Part shown: positions 7,651 through 16,023 of the stretch, one piece after another
Layout: each line of letters opens with the position of its first letter
Position numbering within the stretch: position 1 is the first letter of the stretch
Assembly: GCA_945947915.1 (NCBI GenBank)
Contig: CAMEZQ010000002.1
Location: forward strand, 1-64,000
Source: an uncultured Clostridia bacterium
GTDB lineage: Bacteria > Bacillota > Clostridia > Oscillospirales > Butyricicoccaceae
Length of the DNA: 64,000 nt
Direction of reading: 5' to 3'
Notes under the pieces: generated by a model
Databases searched by the model: none
What the model saw: the letters and a program-made list of their open reading frames with translations, nothing else
What the model was told of the DNA's origin: nothing
Translations under genes and position numbers: made by a program

Positions 7651-8787
7651 TCAGCTGTATTGCCGGATAAAGCGGCCCATCTCTTCCACTACGTCCTCCG
7701 CCTGCGGAAAGACGCCCATGGCGTTGAGATAGCCGTGGCCCATACCGTTGTAAAGGACCACCCGCACCGGTACGCCGGCGTCCCGCAGCTTGTGGGCCCA
7801 GGCAAGGGTATCTTTTTTGAGATAATCCAGCGCGCCCGCCGACAGGAAAGCCGGCGGCTGTCCTGCAGGGTCCCGGGTATAGGGACTGCACCATAGATCC
7901 GGGCCGGACACCCCCAGCATGGAGGCCAGCTGTTCAAAACTGCCGGCCAGCATCTCGGTCTGGCGCGTGATGCAGCGGGAGAGGCGGCGCTGGCGCGGTT
8001 CATAAATAAAGTCCGCACTTCCTGCCCTATAATACCGGTCTTCTACCCCAAAGGGATTGAGGGCGCCGTAGAGCAGGAGCTGCCCGCGCACCAGGCCAGT
8101 GCCGCGCGCCCGATAGGCGCAGTATTGGGCCAGGTTGCCGCCAGCGCTGTCGCCTGCCGCGAAGATGCGCGCCGGGTCGATGCCCAACCGCCCGGCGTTC
8201 CGGGCAATCCACATCAGCACCTGCCAGCAGTCTTCGTAAAGAGTAGGATAGGGGTGCTCGGGCGGCAGACGGTAGGCGACGCTGACCACCACCATGTGGA
8301 ATTTTTCGACGAACACCTTCCACGCCTCGTCGTAGGGCGGAATACTGCCGCCGACAAAGCCGCCGCCGTGCATAAAATACAGGCAGGCGCAGCCCGGCGC
8401 ACACGCGCCGCTTCGGTAAATGCGGATGGGGATGGGAAAGGCGTCCTGCGCCGTCACATACCCATCCTCCATTTGAATATCCCGGGTGCCGCAGGCGGCA
8501 CTGGCGATACGGTCGCAGCCCCGACGAAAATCGGCAAGCCCCCGTTCGTTCAAACGCATCCGCAGACGGTCCAGCAGAAAATCCGGCAAAAGGACCATGC
8601 GTTTGGCTGTCCGCCCCATGGGGCCGCCCAGCAGGCGCGGATCGATGGCAATATCGCTGCCGGCGTCGGGCGCGTATTTTTCCACGATCTCCAGGCCATG
8701 CTCCACCCGCACCCGCGCCGTGGCCTGCAGCGCCCGCAGAAACTCATCGGTGTACCATTTATGATCCCAGCTTTTTTTCTTTTTCAC
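7651..8787 (-). CDS. Alpha/beta hydrolase fold-3 (HSL family) esterase
   Basis: 378 aa from a GTG start with GAGGGG 8 bases upstream. The HSL oxyanion motif HGGG is at 140-143 and the nucleophile elbow GDSAGG at 212-217 (Ser214). Asp321 in GALDYL and His351 in GMGHGYLN complete the triad. The N-terminal 110 residues are an extra cap region. Such enzymes hydrolyse short acyl esters. No signal peptide is present, so it is cytoplasmic. It may stand alone; no clear promoter or terminator was found. Confidence 0.88.
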   Translation of the reverse strand: MKKKKSWDHKWYTDEFLRALQATARVRVEHGLEIVEKYAPDAGSDIAIDPRLLGGPMGRTAKRMVLLPDFLLDRLRMRLNERGLADFRRGCDRIASAACGTRDIQMEDGYVTAQDAFPIPIRIYRSGACAPGCACLYFMHGGGFVGGSIPPYDEAWKVFVEKFHMVVVSVAYRLPPEHPYPTLYEDCWQVLMWIARNAGRLGIDPARIFAAGDSAGGNLAQYCAYRARGTGLVRGQLLLYGALNPFGVEDRYYRAGSADFIYEPRQRRLSRCITRQTEMLAGSFEQLASMLGVSGPDLWCSPYTRDPAGQPPAFLSAGALDYLKKDTLAWAHKLRDAGVPVRVVLYNGMGHGYLNAMGVFPQAEDVVEEMGRFIRQYS

Positions 8788-8832
8788 ATGCGACGCCCCT
8801 CTGTTTTTGATTCTGCCGACATGCGGATCTGC

Positions 8833-8858
8833 AAAAAGACCGCCCAGCGGGCGGTCTT
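8833..8858 (-). terminator. Terminator of the SLH gene
   Basis: Minus strand: AAGACCGCCC pairs with GGGCGGTCTT around a 3-base loop, then TTTTTG, 10 bases after the SLH-protein stop. Confidence 0.82.
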
Positions 8859-8867
8859 GGAGCCGGT

Positions 8868-10136
8868 TCAGTCTTGTGTCTGCGGTGCCGCCCGCAGCTC
8901 GGGTGTCACCAGCCGCGCGATCATCGTGCAGGCCTCGGCACGGATCAGCGGCTGGTCGGGCAGAAAGCTGCCCTCGTCATCGCTGCCAGTCAGCACGCCG
9001 CTTTCGTAAAGCGCCAGAACGGCGGCGTAATCGGTATCGTTCTTTTTCAGATCGGGTATGGACTCCACCGTGATCGTCCGTGGCAGCTCCGTCAGATCGA
9101 CGGCACGACTGAGCAGCAGCGCCATCTCCCTGCGGGTGACCGGACGCTCGTAATCATCCGCGTCAAAGGTATCGCTGTCGATCATGCCGCGCTCCACGGC
9201 ATATCCCGCATAGACGCTGTACCAGGGGCTTTCCTGCAGAAAATCGCCCGAGCGGCCATAATAAATATTATGCAGGCGCGCGGCCATGGTAACAGCCTCA
9301 GCCACAGTCACCTGCCCCTGGGGATAAAAGGTGCCGTCGGCATTGCCCTTCATCAGATTGACTTCGTAGGCACGGCCGGCATAGGGAGCGTACCACTGGG
9401 TGGAAACATCGGAAAAGACGCCGTTTTCATATGTATTGACCGTGCGGAAATTGTCAAAGCTGCCGCTTGTGTAGATCTCCAGGTCGCTCTCGCCGGTCAG
9501 CAGACGGCGCAGGCCCGGCCAGGTGTATCCGCCCAGCTCGCCGGTCTCCAGAAATTCCGCGGCGTCGGCCTCCGTCAGCACCAGAACGTAATCGACCCCC
9601 AGATTGAACCAGAACAGCTCGGTCCATTTCTCATCTGGGATCACGTCGATGTTCTTATACCCCAGGTCCTCCATGGAATAGTAAAAATAGATACGGCCGG
9701 TATAAAGGCCGCTCAGCTTGCCCAGGTCCAGGCTGCCGCCCGTCTTGTCGGAGCTGCCGGAGGCCCGCTTGGCTTCCTGCCGCGCAAAGCCGACGCCCTG
9801 CTTATAAATCAGCTGATCTGGCGTCAGGCCGGCCTGATAAATGCAGCCGTCGAAGCGGCTGAGGGCGACCGAAACCGAAGCGCTCTCCCCCTTGGCGATG
9901 CGCACCACCGACACCGACAGGCTCTCTTCCTCTCCGTCGACGGTGGTATCGATCTCCAGCTGGCCCAGATAGCCGGGGAGGGTCATCCGCGCCTCGTAGC
10001 TGGCGCCCGATGCGTTGAGGGTGCCCAGAATGCCTTTGGTCAACGTCTGGGCGGCCAGGTCAGCGGCCTGTGCCGCAGGCGCGGCGGCCGTCAGAAGCAG
10101 CAGAGCGCAGAGCACAGCCGATATCCTGCTTTTCAT
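8868..10136 (-). CDS. Secreted S-layer homology (SLH) domain protein
   Basis: 422 aa from ATG 10136, with AAAGGAG 6 bases upstream. Residues 1-24 are a Sec signal peptide ending AQA. Residues about 30-235 form a unique extracellular region rich in beta-type sequence, with no family I recognise. Three SLH repeats follow at about 241-295, 303-350 and 359-411. The first has the typical FSDVSTQWYAPYAGRAY and DGTFYPQGQVTVAEA signatures. SLH triplets anchor proteins to secondary cell-wall polymer, so this is a cell-surface protein. The function of the N-terminal domain is unknown. Confidence 0.9.
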   Translation of the reverse strand: MKSRISAVLCALLLLTAAAPAAQAADLAAQTLTKGILGTLNASGASYEARMTLPGYLGQLEIDTTVDGEEESLSVSVVRIAKGESASVSVALSRFDGCIYQAGLTPDQLIYKQGVGFARQEAKRASGSSDKTGGSLDLGKLSGLYTGRIYFYYSMEDLGYKNIDVIPDEKWTELFWFNLGVDYVLVLTEADAAEFLETGELGGYTWPGLRRLLTGESDLEIYTSGSFDNFRTVNTYENGVFSDVSTQWYAPYAGRAYEVNLMKGNADGTFYPQGQVTVAEAVTMAARLHNIYYGRSGDFLQESPWYSVYAGYAVERGMIDSDTFDADDYERPVTRREMALLLSRAVDLTELPRTITVESIPDLKKNDTDYAAVLALYESGVLTGSDDEGSFLPDQPLIRAEACTMIARLVTPELRAAPQTQD

Positions 10137-10176
10137 GGTAAACTCCTTTCGCCGGAAAACGGGTATTGTCATCTTC

Positions 10177-10206
10177 ATCTTAGCCGAAAGGTCCATGGGC
10201 TGTCAA
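10177..10206 (-). promoter_or_regulatory. Promoter of the SLH gene
   Basis: Minus strand TTGACA (10201-10206), an 18-base spacer and TAAGAT (10177-10182). Confidence 0.65.
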
Positions 10207-10236
10207 TGGAGAAATTGTAAATCTTTGTAAATCAGC

Positions 10237-11103
10237 TTATTCCACCCGAAGCTGCTTGAAGCCCCGGCCCAGTACCTCGTTGACGTCGGACAGCATCATA
10301 AAGGCCGTGTCGTCGATCTCCAGGATCATTTTCTTGACCTGGTTGGCCTCATGCCGGCGGATGACGCACAGCAGCACCTCGCGCTCCTCGCCGGTGTACA
10401 TTCCGATACCGTGGAGGGCGGTGACGCCGTGACCCACCCGTTCCATCAGCGCTTTGGCCGTCTCCTCGGGCTTCCTGGTAATGATCAGTGCCTTTTTCTG
10501 ATGGTCGCTGCCGTAGACAACGGCGTCTGTCATATTGCTGACGGCGTACTGCATGATGATGCCGTACATCAGCAGCTCCATGCTCTTCAGCGCCGCGGCG
10601 CTGCCCAGCAGAACGCAGACATTGACAGCCATACTGGTGGTACCCATGGGCACCGAAAAGTGTTTGTACATGAACTTGCCGATGACATCGACGCCGCCAG
10701 AAGTACCGCCCGTGCGGATGATCAGGCCGTAGCCTACACCCTTCAGGATGCCGCCGAAGACCGACGCCAACAGGATATCGCCCTCAAAAACCGGCAGAAA
10801 ACCGGCCAGGTCGGTGAGGATCGAGCTGAAAATGATCATAAACATGGTCTTGCAGAAAAAATCCCGGCCCAGGCCCTTGAACCCGGCCAGCAGAAGCGGC
10901 ACATTGAGCGCCATGGTGACAACGCCGATGGGCAGCTTCCACAGATAATTGGTCAGCAGGGCGATGCCCGAAACGCCGCCCGAGGGGATCTGCATGGGCG
11001 CGGCAAAACATTTGACCGAAATGACATAAAGCACCGAGCCGACGACGATCAGCAGATAATCCTTCAGCAGCCCCAGCAGGCGGCTTTTCTGTTTGGTTTG
11101 CAT
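10237..11103 (-). CDS. YitT family membrane protein (with DUF2179 domain)
   Basis: 288 aa from ATG 11103 (GAGAAGGT upstream). Five or six membrane helices cover the first 200 residues, with the family signatures PSGGVSGIA and IIRTGGTSGGVDVIG. A cytoplasmic DUF2179 domain of about 80 residues ends the protein. Function is not established for YitT proteins; transport has been suggested. It is the last gene of the lspA-rluD-HAD-yitT run, 42 bases after the HAD gene. A shorter paralogue without DUF2179 lies at 32171. Confidence 0.88.
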   Translation of the reverse strand: MQTKQKSRLLGLLKDYLLIVVGSVLYVISVKCFAAPMQIPSGGVSGIALLTNYLWKLPIGVVTMALNVPLLLAGFKGLGRDFFCKTMFMIIFSSILTDLAGFLPVFEGDILLASVFGGILKGVGYGLIIRTGGTSGGVDVIGKFMYKHFSVPMGTTSMAVNVCVLLGSAAALKSMELLMYGIIMQYAVSNMTDAVVYGSDHQKKALIITRKPEETAKALMERVGHGVTALHGIGMYTGEEREVLLCVIRRHEANQVKKMILEIDDTAFMMLSDVNEVLGRGFKQLRVE

Positions 11104-11145
11104 GATAAATACCTTCTCTTTCCGTTCTTTCACTTGCTATCCGGA

Positions 11146-11955
11146 TCACGGATATTTTTTGTCCAGCTGCGCGACCAGCGCCGCGATGGCGGCGCCGTTT
11201 TCCGGCAGCACGCATCTGGCCCGGGCCAGCACGGCCGGACGGGCGTTGCAGGGAGCGCAGGCGTTGGGACCGGCCGCGGCCAGCAGCTCCAGGTCGTTGG
11301 TGCCGTCACCCACCGCGTAGAAATCCGCCGGTCGGACTCCCAACCAGTCCCGCAGCCACAGGGCGCTGTCCCCTTTGGAAAACCCGGCGGCCGTGATCTC
11401 GTAAATATGCGGCAGGGAAAACTGGGCAAAAACGCGGCCATTATGCTGCCGTGTCACATACTCCATGGCGTCCAGCAGTACCTCGTGTTCCTCAAGCAAA
11501 TTGATCTTGAGCCAGGGCAGCGGGATCTCCTCCGCCGTCCGTCGGCGCAGTTCCAGCCCGACATTCCTGTGGTGGCGTTCGGTGTAGGCGTTGTGATTGA
11601 CCACATACTGCACACCCGGCAGGCAGACTTCGACGCCCACCATGGGAAAGCGCTCGACGACGCCGCGCACGATTTCCCCTGCCTCAACACCCAGCGCCGC
11701 CTGCCGCAGGGTGCGGCCGCTGTCCAGCTCGGTGATCCAGGCGCCGTTGTCCACAATGGAGGGCGCACTGGTGCGCAGCTGCGGCAGGAACCGCTCCACC
11801 GAACGGCGCGCCCGGCCGGTGGCCACCGAAAAAAGCCCGCCTTCTTCAATAAAATGATCGACAGCCGCCCGGTCGGCCTGCGAAAGCTCCCCCCGGCTGT
11901 CCAGCAGCGTGCCGTCCATATCGGTCAGGATCCATACTCCAGAAAACCGCTTCAT
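11146..11955 (-). CDS. HAD superfamily (Cof-type) phosphatase
   Basis: 269 aa. The ATG at 11955 overlaps the rluD stop as ATGA and has GGGAGGTG upstream. Motif I is TDMDGTLLD at about 11-19, motif II is in FSVATGRA, the conserved Lys lies in FSKGDSA and motif IV is VGDGTNDLE. The cap is the IIB type of Cof/YidA proteins, which dephosphorylate small sugar phosphates or similar metabolites. The exact substrate is not predictable. Cotranscribed with rluD and lspA. Confidence 0.88.
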   Translation of the reverse strand: MKRFSGVWILTDMDGTLLDSRGELSQADRAAVDHFIEEGGLFSVATGRARRSVERFLPQLRTSAPSIVDNGAWITELDSGRTLRQAALGVEAGEIVRGVVERFPMVGVEVCLPGVQYVVNHNAYTERHHRNVGLELRRRTAEEIPLPWLKINLLEEHEVLLDAMEYVTRQHNGRVFAQFSLPHIYEITAAGFSKGDSALWLRDWLGVRPADFYAVGDGTNDLELLAAAGPNACAPCNARPAVLARARCVLPENGAAIAALVAQLDKKYP

Positions 11956-12875
11956 TGGCTCACCTCCCGCAGTCTGGCTTCGAATTCCGTAAAATAGGCA
12001 GGCAGCGGGCAGCTGAACTCCATCGCCTCCCCCGAGTCGGGATGAATGAACCGGATGCGCCCGGCATGCAGGCACTGCCCTTCCAGCCCGGTCTTTTCCC
12101 GGCCGTGCCCATAGACCGCGTCGCCAGCCAGCGGATGACCGATATGGGCCATATGCACGCGGATCTGATGGGTGCGCCCGGTCTCCAGGCGGCAGCGCAC
12201 ATGGCTGTAGCCCACATATCGGGCGACGGTTTCGTAATGGGTGACGGCCCGGCGGCCGTCGGGCACCACAGCCATCTTCTTGCGGTCGCGCACGCTGCGG
12301 CCGATAGGCGCGTCGATGGTGGCGGCGTCCTCCCGCATGCGGCCGAGGACAATAGCCTCATAGATCCGCGACAGGCTCTTGTCCTTCAATTGCGCCGCCA
12401 GCGCGGCATGGGCGCGGTCGTTTTTGGCGATCATCAGCAGCCCGCTGGTATCCTTGTCGATCCGGTGGACGATGCCGGGGCGCAGCGCGCCGCCGATGCC
12501 CGAAAGGCTGTCGCCGCAATGATACATAACCGCGTTGACCACCGTCCCGTCGGGATGGCCGGGCGCCGGGTGCACCACCATGCCTTTTGGCTTGTTGATG
12601 ACCAGCACGCTGGCGTCTTCATAAACGATATCCAATGGGATATTCTGAGGCAGGATCTCTGCGGGCGCCGGCGGCGGCACCTCGGCCTCGACCCGGTCGC
12701 CGGGCCGGAGCTTCTGGTTCTTTTTGGCCGCCGTCCCATTGACCGTGATATACCCGGCGGCGCACAGGCTCTGGACACGGCTGCGCGAAAGCTCCTCCAT
12801 GGCGTCGGCCAGGAACTGATCCAGCCGCGTGCCGGCCTCCGACGGCGTGATGGTGAAAAGCTCCCGTTCGCTCAT
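11952..12875 (-). CDS. RluA/RluD family 23S rRNA pseudouridine synthase
   Basis: 307 aa from ATG 12875, overlapping the lspA stop as ATGA, with GGGGAG 8 bases upstream. An S4 RNA-binding domain covers about 16-63. The catalytic domain contains HRIDKDTSG with the nucleophile Asp140 and the GRTHQIRVHM motif near the C-terminus. The order lspA-rluD is common in Firmicutes and supports the RluD-like assignment. Exact target uridines cannot be deduced. Confidence 0.93.
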   Translation of the reverse strand: MSERELFTITPSEAGTRLDQFLADAMEELSRSRVQSLCAAGYITVNGTAAKKNQKLRPGDRVEAEVPPPAPAEILPQNIPLDIVYEDASVLVINKPKGMVVHPAPGHPDGTVVNAVMYHCGDSLSGIGGALRPGIVHRIDKDTSGLLMIAKNDRAHAALAAQLKDKSLSRIYEAIVLGRMREDAATIDAPIGRSVRDRKKMAVVPDGRRAVTHYETVARYVGYSHVRCRLETGRTHQIRVHMAHIGHPLAGDAVYGHGREKTGLEGQCLHAGRIRFIHPDSGEAMEFSCPLPAYFTEFEARLREVSQ

Positions 12876-13360
12876 CGGCCGTTCTCCCCTTTCTGTGACT
12901 GCTCCCGTGCCTGCTCGGCCCGGTAATCCCGCCAGGCCACCAGGATAAAAAGGCATGCGCCCACGGTGATACAGATATCGGCAAAATTAAAAACGGGAAA
13001 ATGGATGAGCCGGAAATCAAACATATCGATGACATATCCCAGACGCAGCCGATCGACAAAATTGCCCACCGCTCCGCCGGCGATACAGGCGATGCAGGCA
13101 TGGCCCAGATGCCCACGGAACATACCGCTTTTATACAGCCACCCAAAAACCAGAAAGGCGGCCAGTGTGATGACGATGAAGAAGCCCCGCCGCCCCTCCA
13201 GCATGGAAAAGGCAGCGCCGGTATTTTCCACATAGGTCAAATGAAAAACACCTTGCAGCAGGGGCAGGCTGCCCAGCGGCCGCAGCACTGTGACGGCCCA
13301 GTATTTGATCAGCTGATCGGCGGCGATCAGCAAAACGGTCAGGATCAGGTAAACAATCAT
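12872..13360 (-). CDS. lspA: Lipoprotein signal peptidase (signal peptidase II)
   Basis: 162 aa with four membrane helices. The family motifs carry both catalytic aspartates: GNFVDRLRLGYVID with Asp112 and FNFADI with Asp128. NTGAAFSML, the conserved N-terminal motif, is at 46-54. The enzyme removes signal peptides from prolipoproteins in the membrane; substrates in this window include the lipoproteins at 13499 and 33495. ATG 13360 has GGAGG at good spacing. It leads an operon with rluD, a HAD phosphatase and yitT; an extended -10 (TGTTAAAAT) lies about 50 bases upstream. Confidence 0.95.
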   Translation of the reverse strand: MIVYLILTVLLIAADQLIKYWAVTVLRPLGSLPLLQGVFHLTYVENTGAAFSMLEGRRGFFIVITLAAFLVFGWLYKSGMFRGHLGHACIACIAGGAVGNFVDRLRLGYVIDMFDFRLIHFPVFNFADICITVGACLFILVAWRDYRAEQAREQSQKGENGR

Positions 13361-13432
13361 AATTTTCCTCCGGTCTGCATGGCGGCAGAATCATTTCCGG
13401 TCTATTTTAACATTTTCCAAAGCAAAAGTACA

Positions 13433-13458
13433 GGGCACAGGTCTCACGGCCTGTGCCC
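13433..13458 (-). terminator. Probable terminator of the DUF4349 lipoprotein gene
   Basis: GGGCACAGG pairs with CCTGTGCCC around an 8-base loop, 40 bases past the stop. The tract after it on the minus strand is only moderately T-rich, so efficiency is uncertain. Confidence 0.45.
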
Positions 13459-13498
13459 ATAATCTAACACGGTGTTCCGCCTTTTTCAAGGTGTTGGG

Positions 13499-14449
13499 TT
13501 ATTTTTTATCCGGTTCTATGTTTTCGTGCTTCTTGCCTAATTTTTTATAGATCTTTTTGGCTATAATCACAATTGCTGCCAGGACAGCCGCCCAGAAGAT
13601 CAGCAGCAGACTGTCGCCCAGCAGGAAGACGATCAGGTCGCTGACCATATCCCGGATGGTGACCATGCTGCTCCTGAACCGCGCTGCGATACGCTCGCCC
13701 AGGCTGAGCGGCGCCTGCCGGAGTTGGTCGGGCTCGAATACCTCCTCGATATACAGTTCCACCCGGCTGTAGTCCACCTGGTTGTCCAGCCGGCGCAGCG
13801 TGCCATCGATGCTCTCGATCTCATAACGGACGTCGCTGAGCGCCTGCTCAATGGTGATCATATCGGCCATGCTCTCAGCCTGCGCCAGCAGCTCCAGGAG
13901 CCGCGTTTCCTGCACCCGCAGGTTGTTGAGCCGTGCCTCGGAATCGTAATAATAATCGGTAACGTCATCGGTGCCCTTGCTGCTTTGGGTGACCGAGGCC
14001 CAGGCGGTAAGGCTCTGGACGAAGTCCCCGGCCGCCGCGGCAGGAATGCGCAGGGTATAGCTGGCCGTACGGGCGTACACTCTGCCGTAATCGACCGCGC
14101 CGCTGCCGGTGCGGCTGCTCTGCTCGATATAGCCGCCGGCCTGGACGGCCGCCATCTCGATCTGCGAGAGGGTCTCGTCAAACTGCAGGGTCTGCAGCTC
14201 GGCATTATATGTATAGATGATCTTACGCTGGCCGAGGGCTTCGGCGGTGTTCTGCAGGCCCAGCTCCTCGCCTTTCATGTTTTCCGTCGTTTCCATGTCC
14301 ACAGCCTGTCCGGCGCTGTTATCCCATGTGACGGATTCTGTCGGCGCTGCGGAATCGCTCTTATAGCTGCTGCTGCCGCAGGCCGTCATGCCGATGCTCA
14401 TCAGCAGGACCAGCAGTACGGCAAGGATGCCTTTGAGGGGATGTTTCAT
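13499..14449 (-). CDS. DUF4349 lipoprotein
   Basis: 316 aa from ATG 14449 with AAGGAGGA upstream. The N-terminus is a lipoprotein signal with lipobox MTAC (Cys24). The middle matches DUF4349: a beta-rich stretch, the DYYYDSEARLNNLRVQETRLLELL coiled-coil-like region, and ITIEQALSDVRYEIESIDG. A transmembrane helix lies at about 277-300, followed by a Lys-rich tail. The protein would thus be tethered at both ends, with the bulk outside. DUF4349 proteins are of unknown function. Transcribed away from the AEC transporter. Confidence 0.88.
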   Translation of the reverse strand: MKHPLKGILAVLLVLLMSIGMTACGSSSYKSDSAAPTESVTWDNSAGQAVDMETTENMKGEELGLQNTAEALGQRKIIYTYNAELQTLQFDETLSQIEMAAVQAGGYIEQSSRTGSGAVDYGRVYARTASYTLRIPAAAAGDFVQSLTAWASVTQSSKGTDDVTDYYYDSEARLNNLRVQETRLLELLAQAESMADMITIEQALSDVRYEIESIDGTLRRLDNQVDYSRVELYIEEVFEPDQLRQAPLSLGERIAARFRSSMVTIRDMVSDLIVFLLGDSLLLIFWAAVLAAIVIIAKKIYKKLGKKHENIEPDKK

Positions 14450-14524
14450 AAATTCCTCCTTAATTATTACAAATATATTAAGCCTTTGTTTGTTAGACCG
14501 AAAACATTTTTATTTGTTCCACCC

Positions 14525-14553
14525 TGTTCAAAAAAATTTTTTTGATGTATACT
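14525..14553 (+). promoter_or_regulatory. Promoter of the AEC transporter
   Basis: TGTTCA (14525-14530), a 17-base A/T-tract spacer and TATACT (14548-14553) with an upstream TG. The A7T7 run in the spacer is notable. Confidence 0.55.
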
Positions 14554-14589
14554 AAGTCTGGTTTAAAAAAACGATATGAGGTGATCAAC

Positions 14590-15531
14590 ATGTCCGTCTT
14601 TGGCGCATTCAGCGGCATCTTCACGATCTTTCTGCTTTTCGCGGCCGGATTTCTGGCCACAAAGCAAAAGGTTCTGACGCCCGAGCATTACGCCTTCTGC
14701 ACCAAGCTGCTGACCGGCTATGCCATCCCGGTGCTGCTTTTCGAAAACGCCACCCGCAACATGACCCTTTCTTTCATCCGGGAAATGGGCCTGCTGCTGC
14801 TTGTCCCCTTCGCTGTGCAGATCCTTTCCTTCGGCGTTGCCATTCTTTCGGGAAAGCTCTTCCGCATCGAGGAAAAGCGCCGCGGCGTTTTTACCGCCAT
14901 GTTCAGCATGGCCAACACCATCTTCATCGGCCTGCCGGTCTGCACCGAGATCTTCGGCGACGCCGGCACGCCCTACGTCATGGCCTTTTATCTGGCCAAC
15001 ACCACCTGCTTCTGGATGCTGGCCGTTCCTCTGCTGGCCCGGGACGGCAGCGGTGAAGCTCCTTCCATGCTCCAGCGCCTGAAGAATTCCTTCTCCAAGC
15101 AGGTGCGGGGCTTCCTGCTGGGCTCGGTAGTTGGTCTGCTGAGCATTCCCCTGCCCGGCTTTCTGCTCAGCGCCGCCAAATACATCGGCAATCTGACGAC
15201 GCCGCTGTCGGCCATGATGGTCGGCCATCTGTTCGCCACCATGGGCAAGGACGCTTTCCGCACCGATAAGCTGGTGCGCACAGCCCTGGTGGGCAAATGC
15301 CTGATCTGCCCGCTGCTGGCCGCCGGCCTCTGCCTGCTGCTGGGCGTGCCCCAGCTGGCCGCCGGCGTCTTTATCGTGCTGAGCGCCATGCCGGTCATGA
15401 ACCAGACGGTCATCATGGCCAGCCAGTACGGTGCCGACGACCGAGCCGCCGCCAAGGGTCTGGCCCTCTCGCTGATCTGCTGCATGGCCTGCATTCCGGT
15501 CATTGTCGCCCTGGTCAGCACCCTTTATTAA
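14590..15531 (+). CDS. AEC (auxin efflux carrier) family transporter
   Basis: 313 aa from ATG 14590 with GAGGTGA upstream. It has ten predicted membrane helices in two halves of five, typical of the AEC fold, including an N-terminal GIFTIFLLFAAGFLATKQ and the ANTIFIGLP motif in the middle. Bacterial AEC proteins export organic acids such as malate or other small anions; the substrate cannot be assigned. Single-gene unit followed by the structured repeat region rather than an ordinary terminator. Confidence 0.87.
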   Translation: MSVFGAFSGIFTIFLLFAAGFLATKQKVLTPEHYAFCTKLLTGYAIPVLLFENATRNMTLSFIREMGLLLLVPFAVQILSFGVAILSGKLFRIEEKRRGVFTAMFSMANTIFIGLPVCTEIFGDAGTPYVMAFYLANTTCFWMLAVPLLARDGSGEAPSMLQRLKNSFSKQVRGFLLGSVVGLLSIPLPGFLLSAAKYIGNLTTPLSAMMVGHLFATMGKDAFRTDKLVRTALVGKCLICPLLAAGLCLLLGVPQLAAGVFIVLSAMPVMNQTVIMASQYGADDRAAAKGLALSLICCMACIPVIVALVSTLY

Positions 15532-15566
15532 CAGATATTTCCGGCCTCTTTAAACGCGGAACACCG

Positions 15567-15850
15567 CGATCTACTCGCCGGAAATCTATGGAATCTGTGG
15601 GGACCCCAAGAGGATCCTTGGGATCCTCGCGCAAGCGCGCTTTTGCGCTCCGCCGGCAGTCCGGCGTCGATTTTCGGCGATCTACTCGCCGGAAATCTAT
15701 GGAATTTGTGGGGACCCCAAGAGGATCCATGGGATCCTCGCGCAAGTGCGCTTTTGCGCTCCGCCGGCAGTCCGGCGCCGATTTCCGGCGATCCACTCGC
15801 CGGAAATCTATGGAATTTTGGGGGACCCCAAGAGGATCCATGGGATCCTC
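15567..15850. repeat. Tandem 111-bp palindrome-rich repeat, two full copies and one partial
   Basis: Copies run 15567-15677, 15678-15788 and 15789-15850. Copies 1 and 2 differ at 5 of 111 positions. Each unit contains several stem-loops. One at each junction pairs GATTTCCGGCGA with TCGCCGGAAATC. One pairs GAGGATCC with GGATCCTC, one GCGCAA with TTGCGC, and one CGCCGG with CCGGCG. Most copy differences fall in loops or keep pairing through a G-U pair. The partial third copy ends by closing a 14-bp inverted repeat (15825-15855 region). No ribosome site or family supports the open frames that cross it on both strands. Confidence 0.92.
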
Positions 15851-16023
15851 TTGGGGAGATGCATCTCCCCTATTTCAAGTGACGGCCGGCCTTTCGGCCG
15901 CTGCCGGCCATCACCTATTATCTACAATATGCCGCGCCCCCGGCCGGTGACACTGCATACCTGCATACCGCGCGGCCCATTCTTTAATCTTTTCAAGAAT
16001 CATTACACAAGGAGCTTACGACC
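15851..16023. other. Structured remainder of the intergenic region before rpe
   Basis: After the repeats comes an 8-bp palindrome GGGGAGAT/ATCTCCCC (15853-15870), then GGCCGGC/GCCGGCC-type hairpins at about 15883-15909. The last 100 bases hold the AAGGAG ribosome site of rpe. No convincing promoter was found for rpe here. Confidence 0.5.

Noticed and set aside
15567-15850. CRISPR array
   Set aside because: Repeats are directly tandem with no unique spacers, far longer than CRISPR repeats, and no cas genes are present.
15515-15950. Open frames on both strands through the 111-bp repeats, giving a 37-residue repeat protein
   Set aside because: The frames exist only because the unit is a multiple of three; no ribosome site on either strand, Arg/Ser/Pro-rich sequence, and dense palindromes explain the conservation better.
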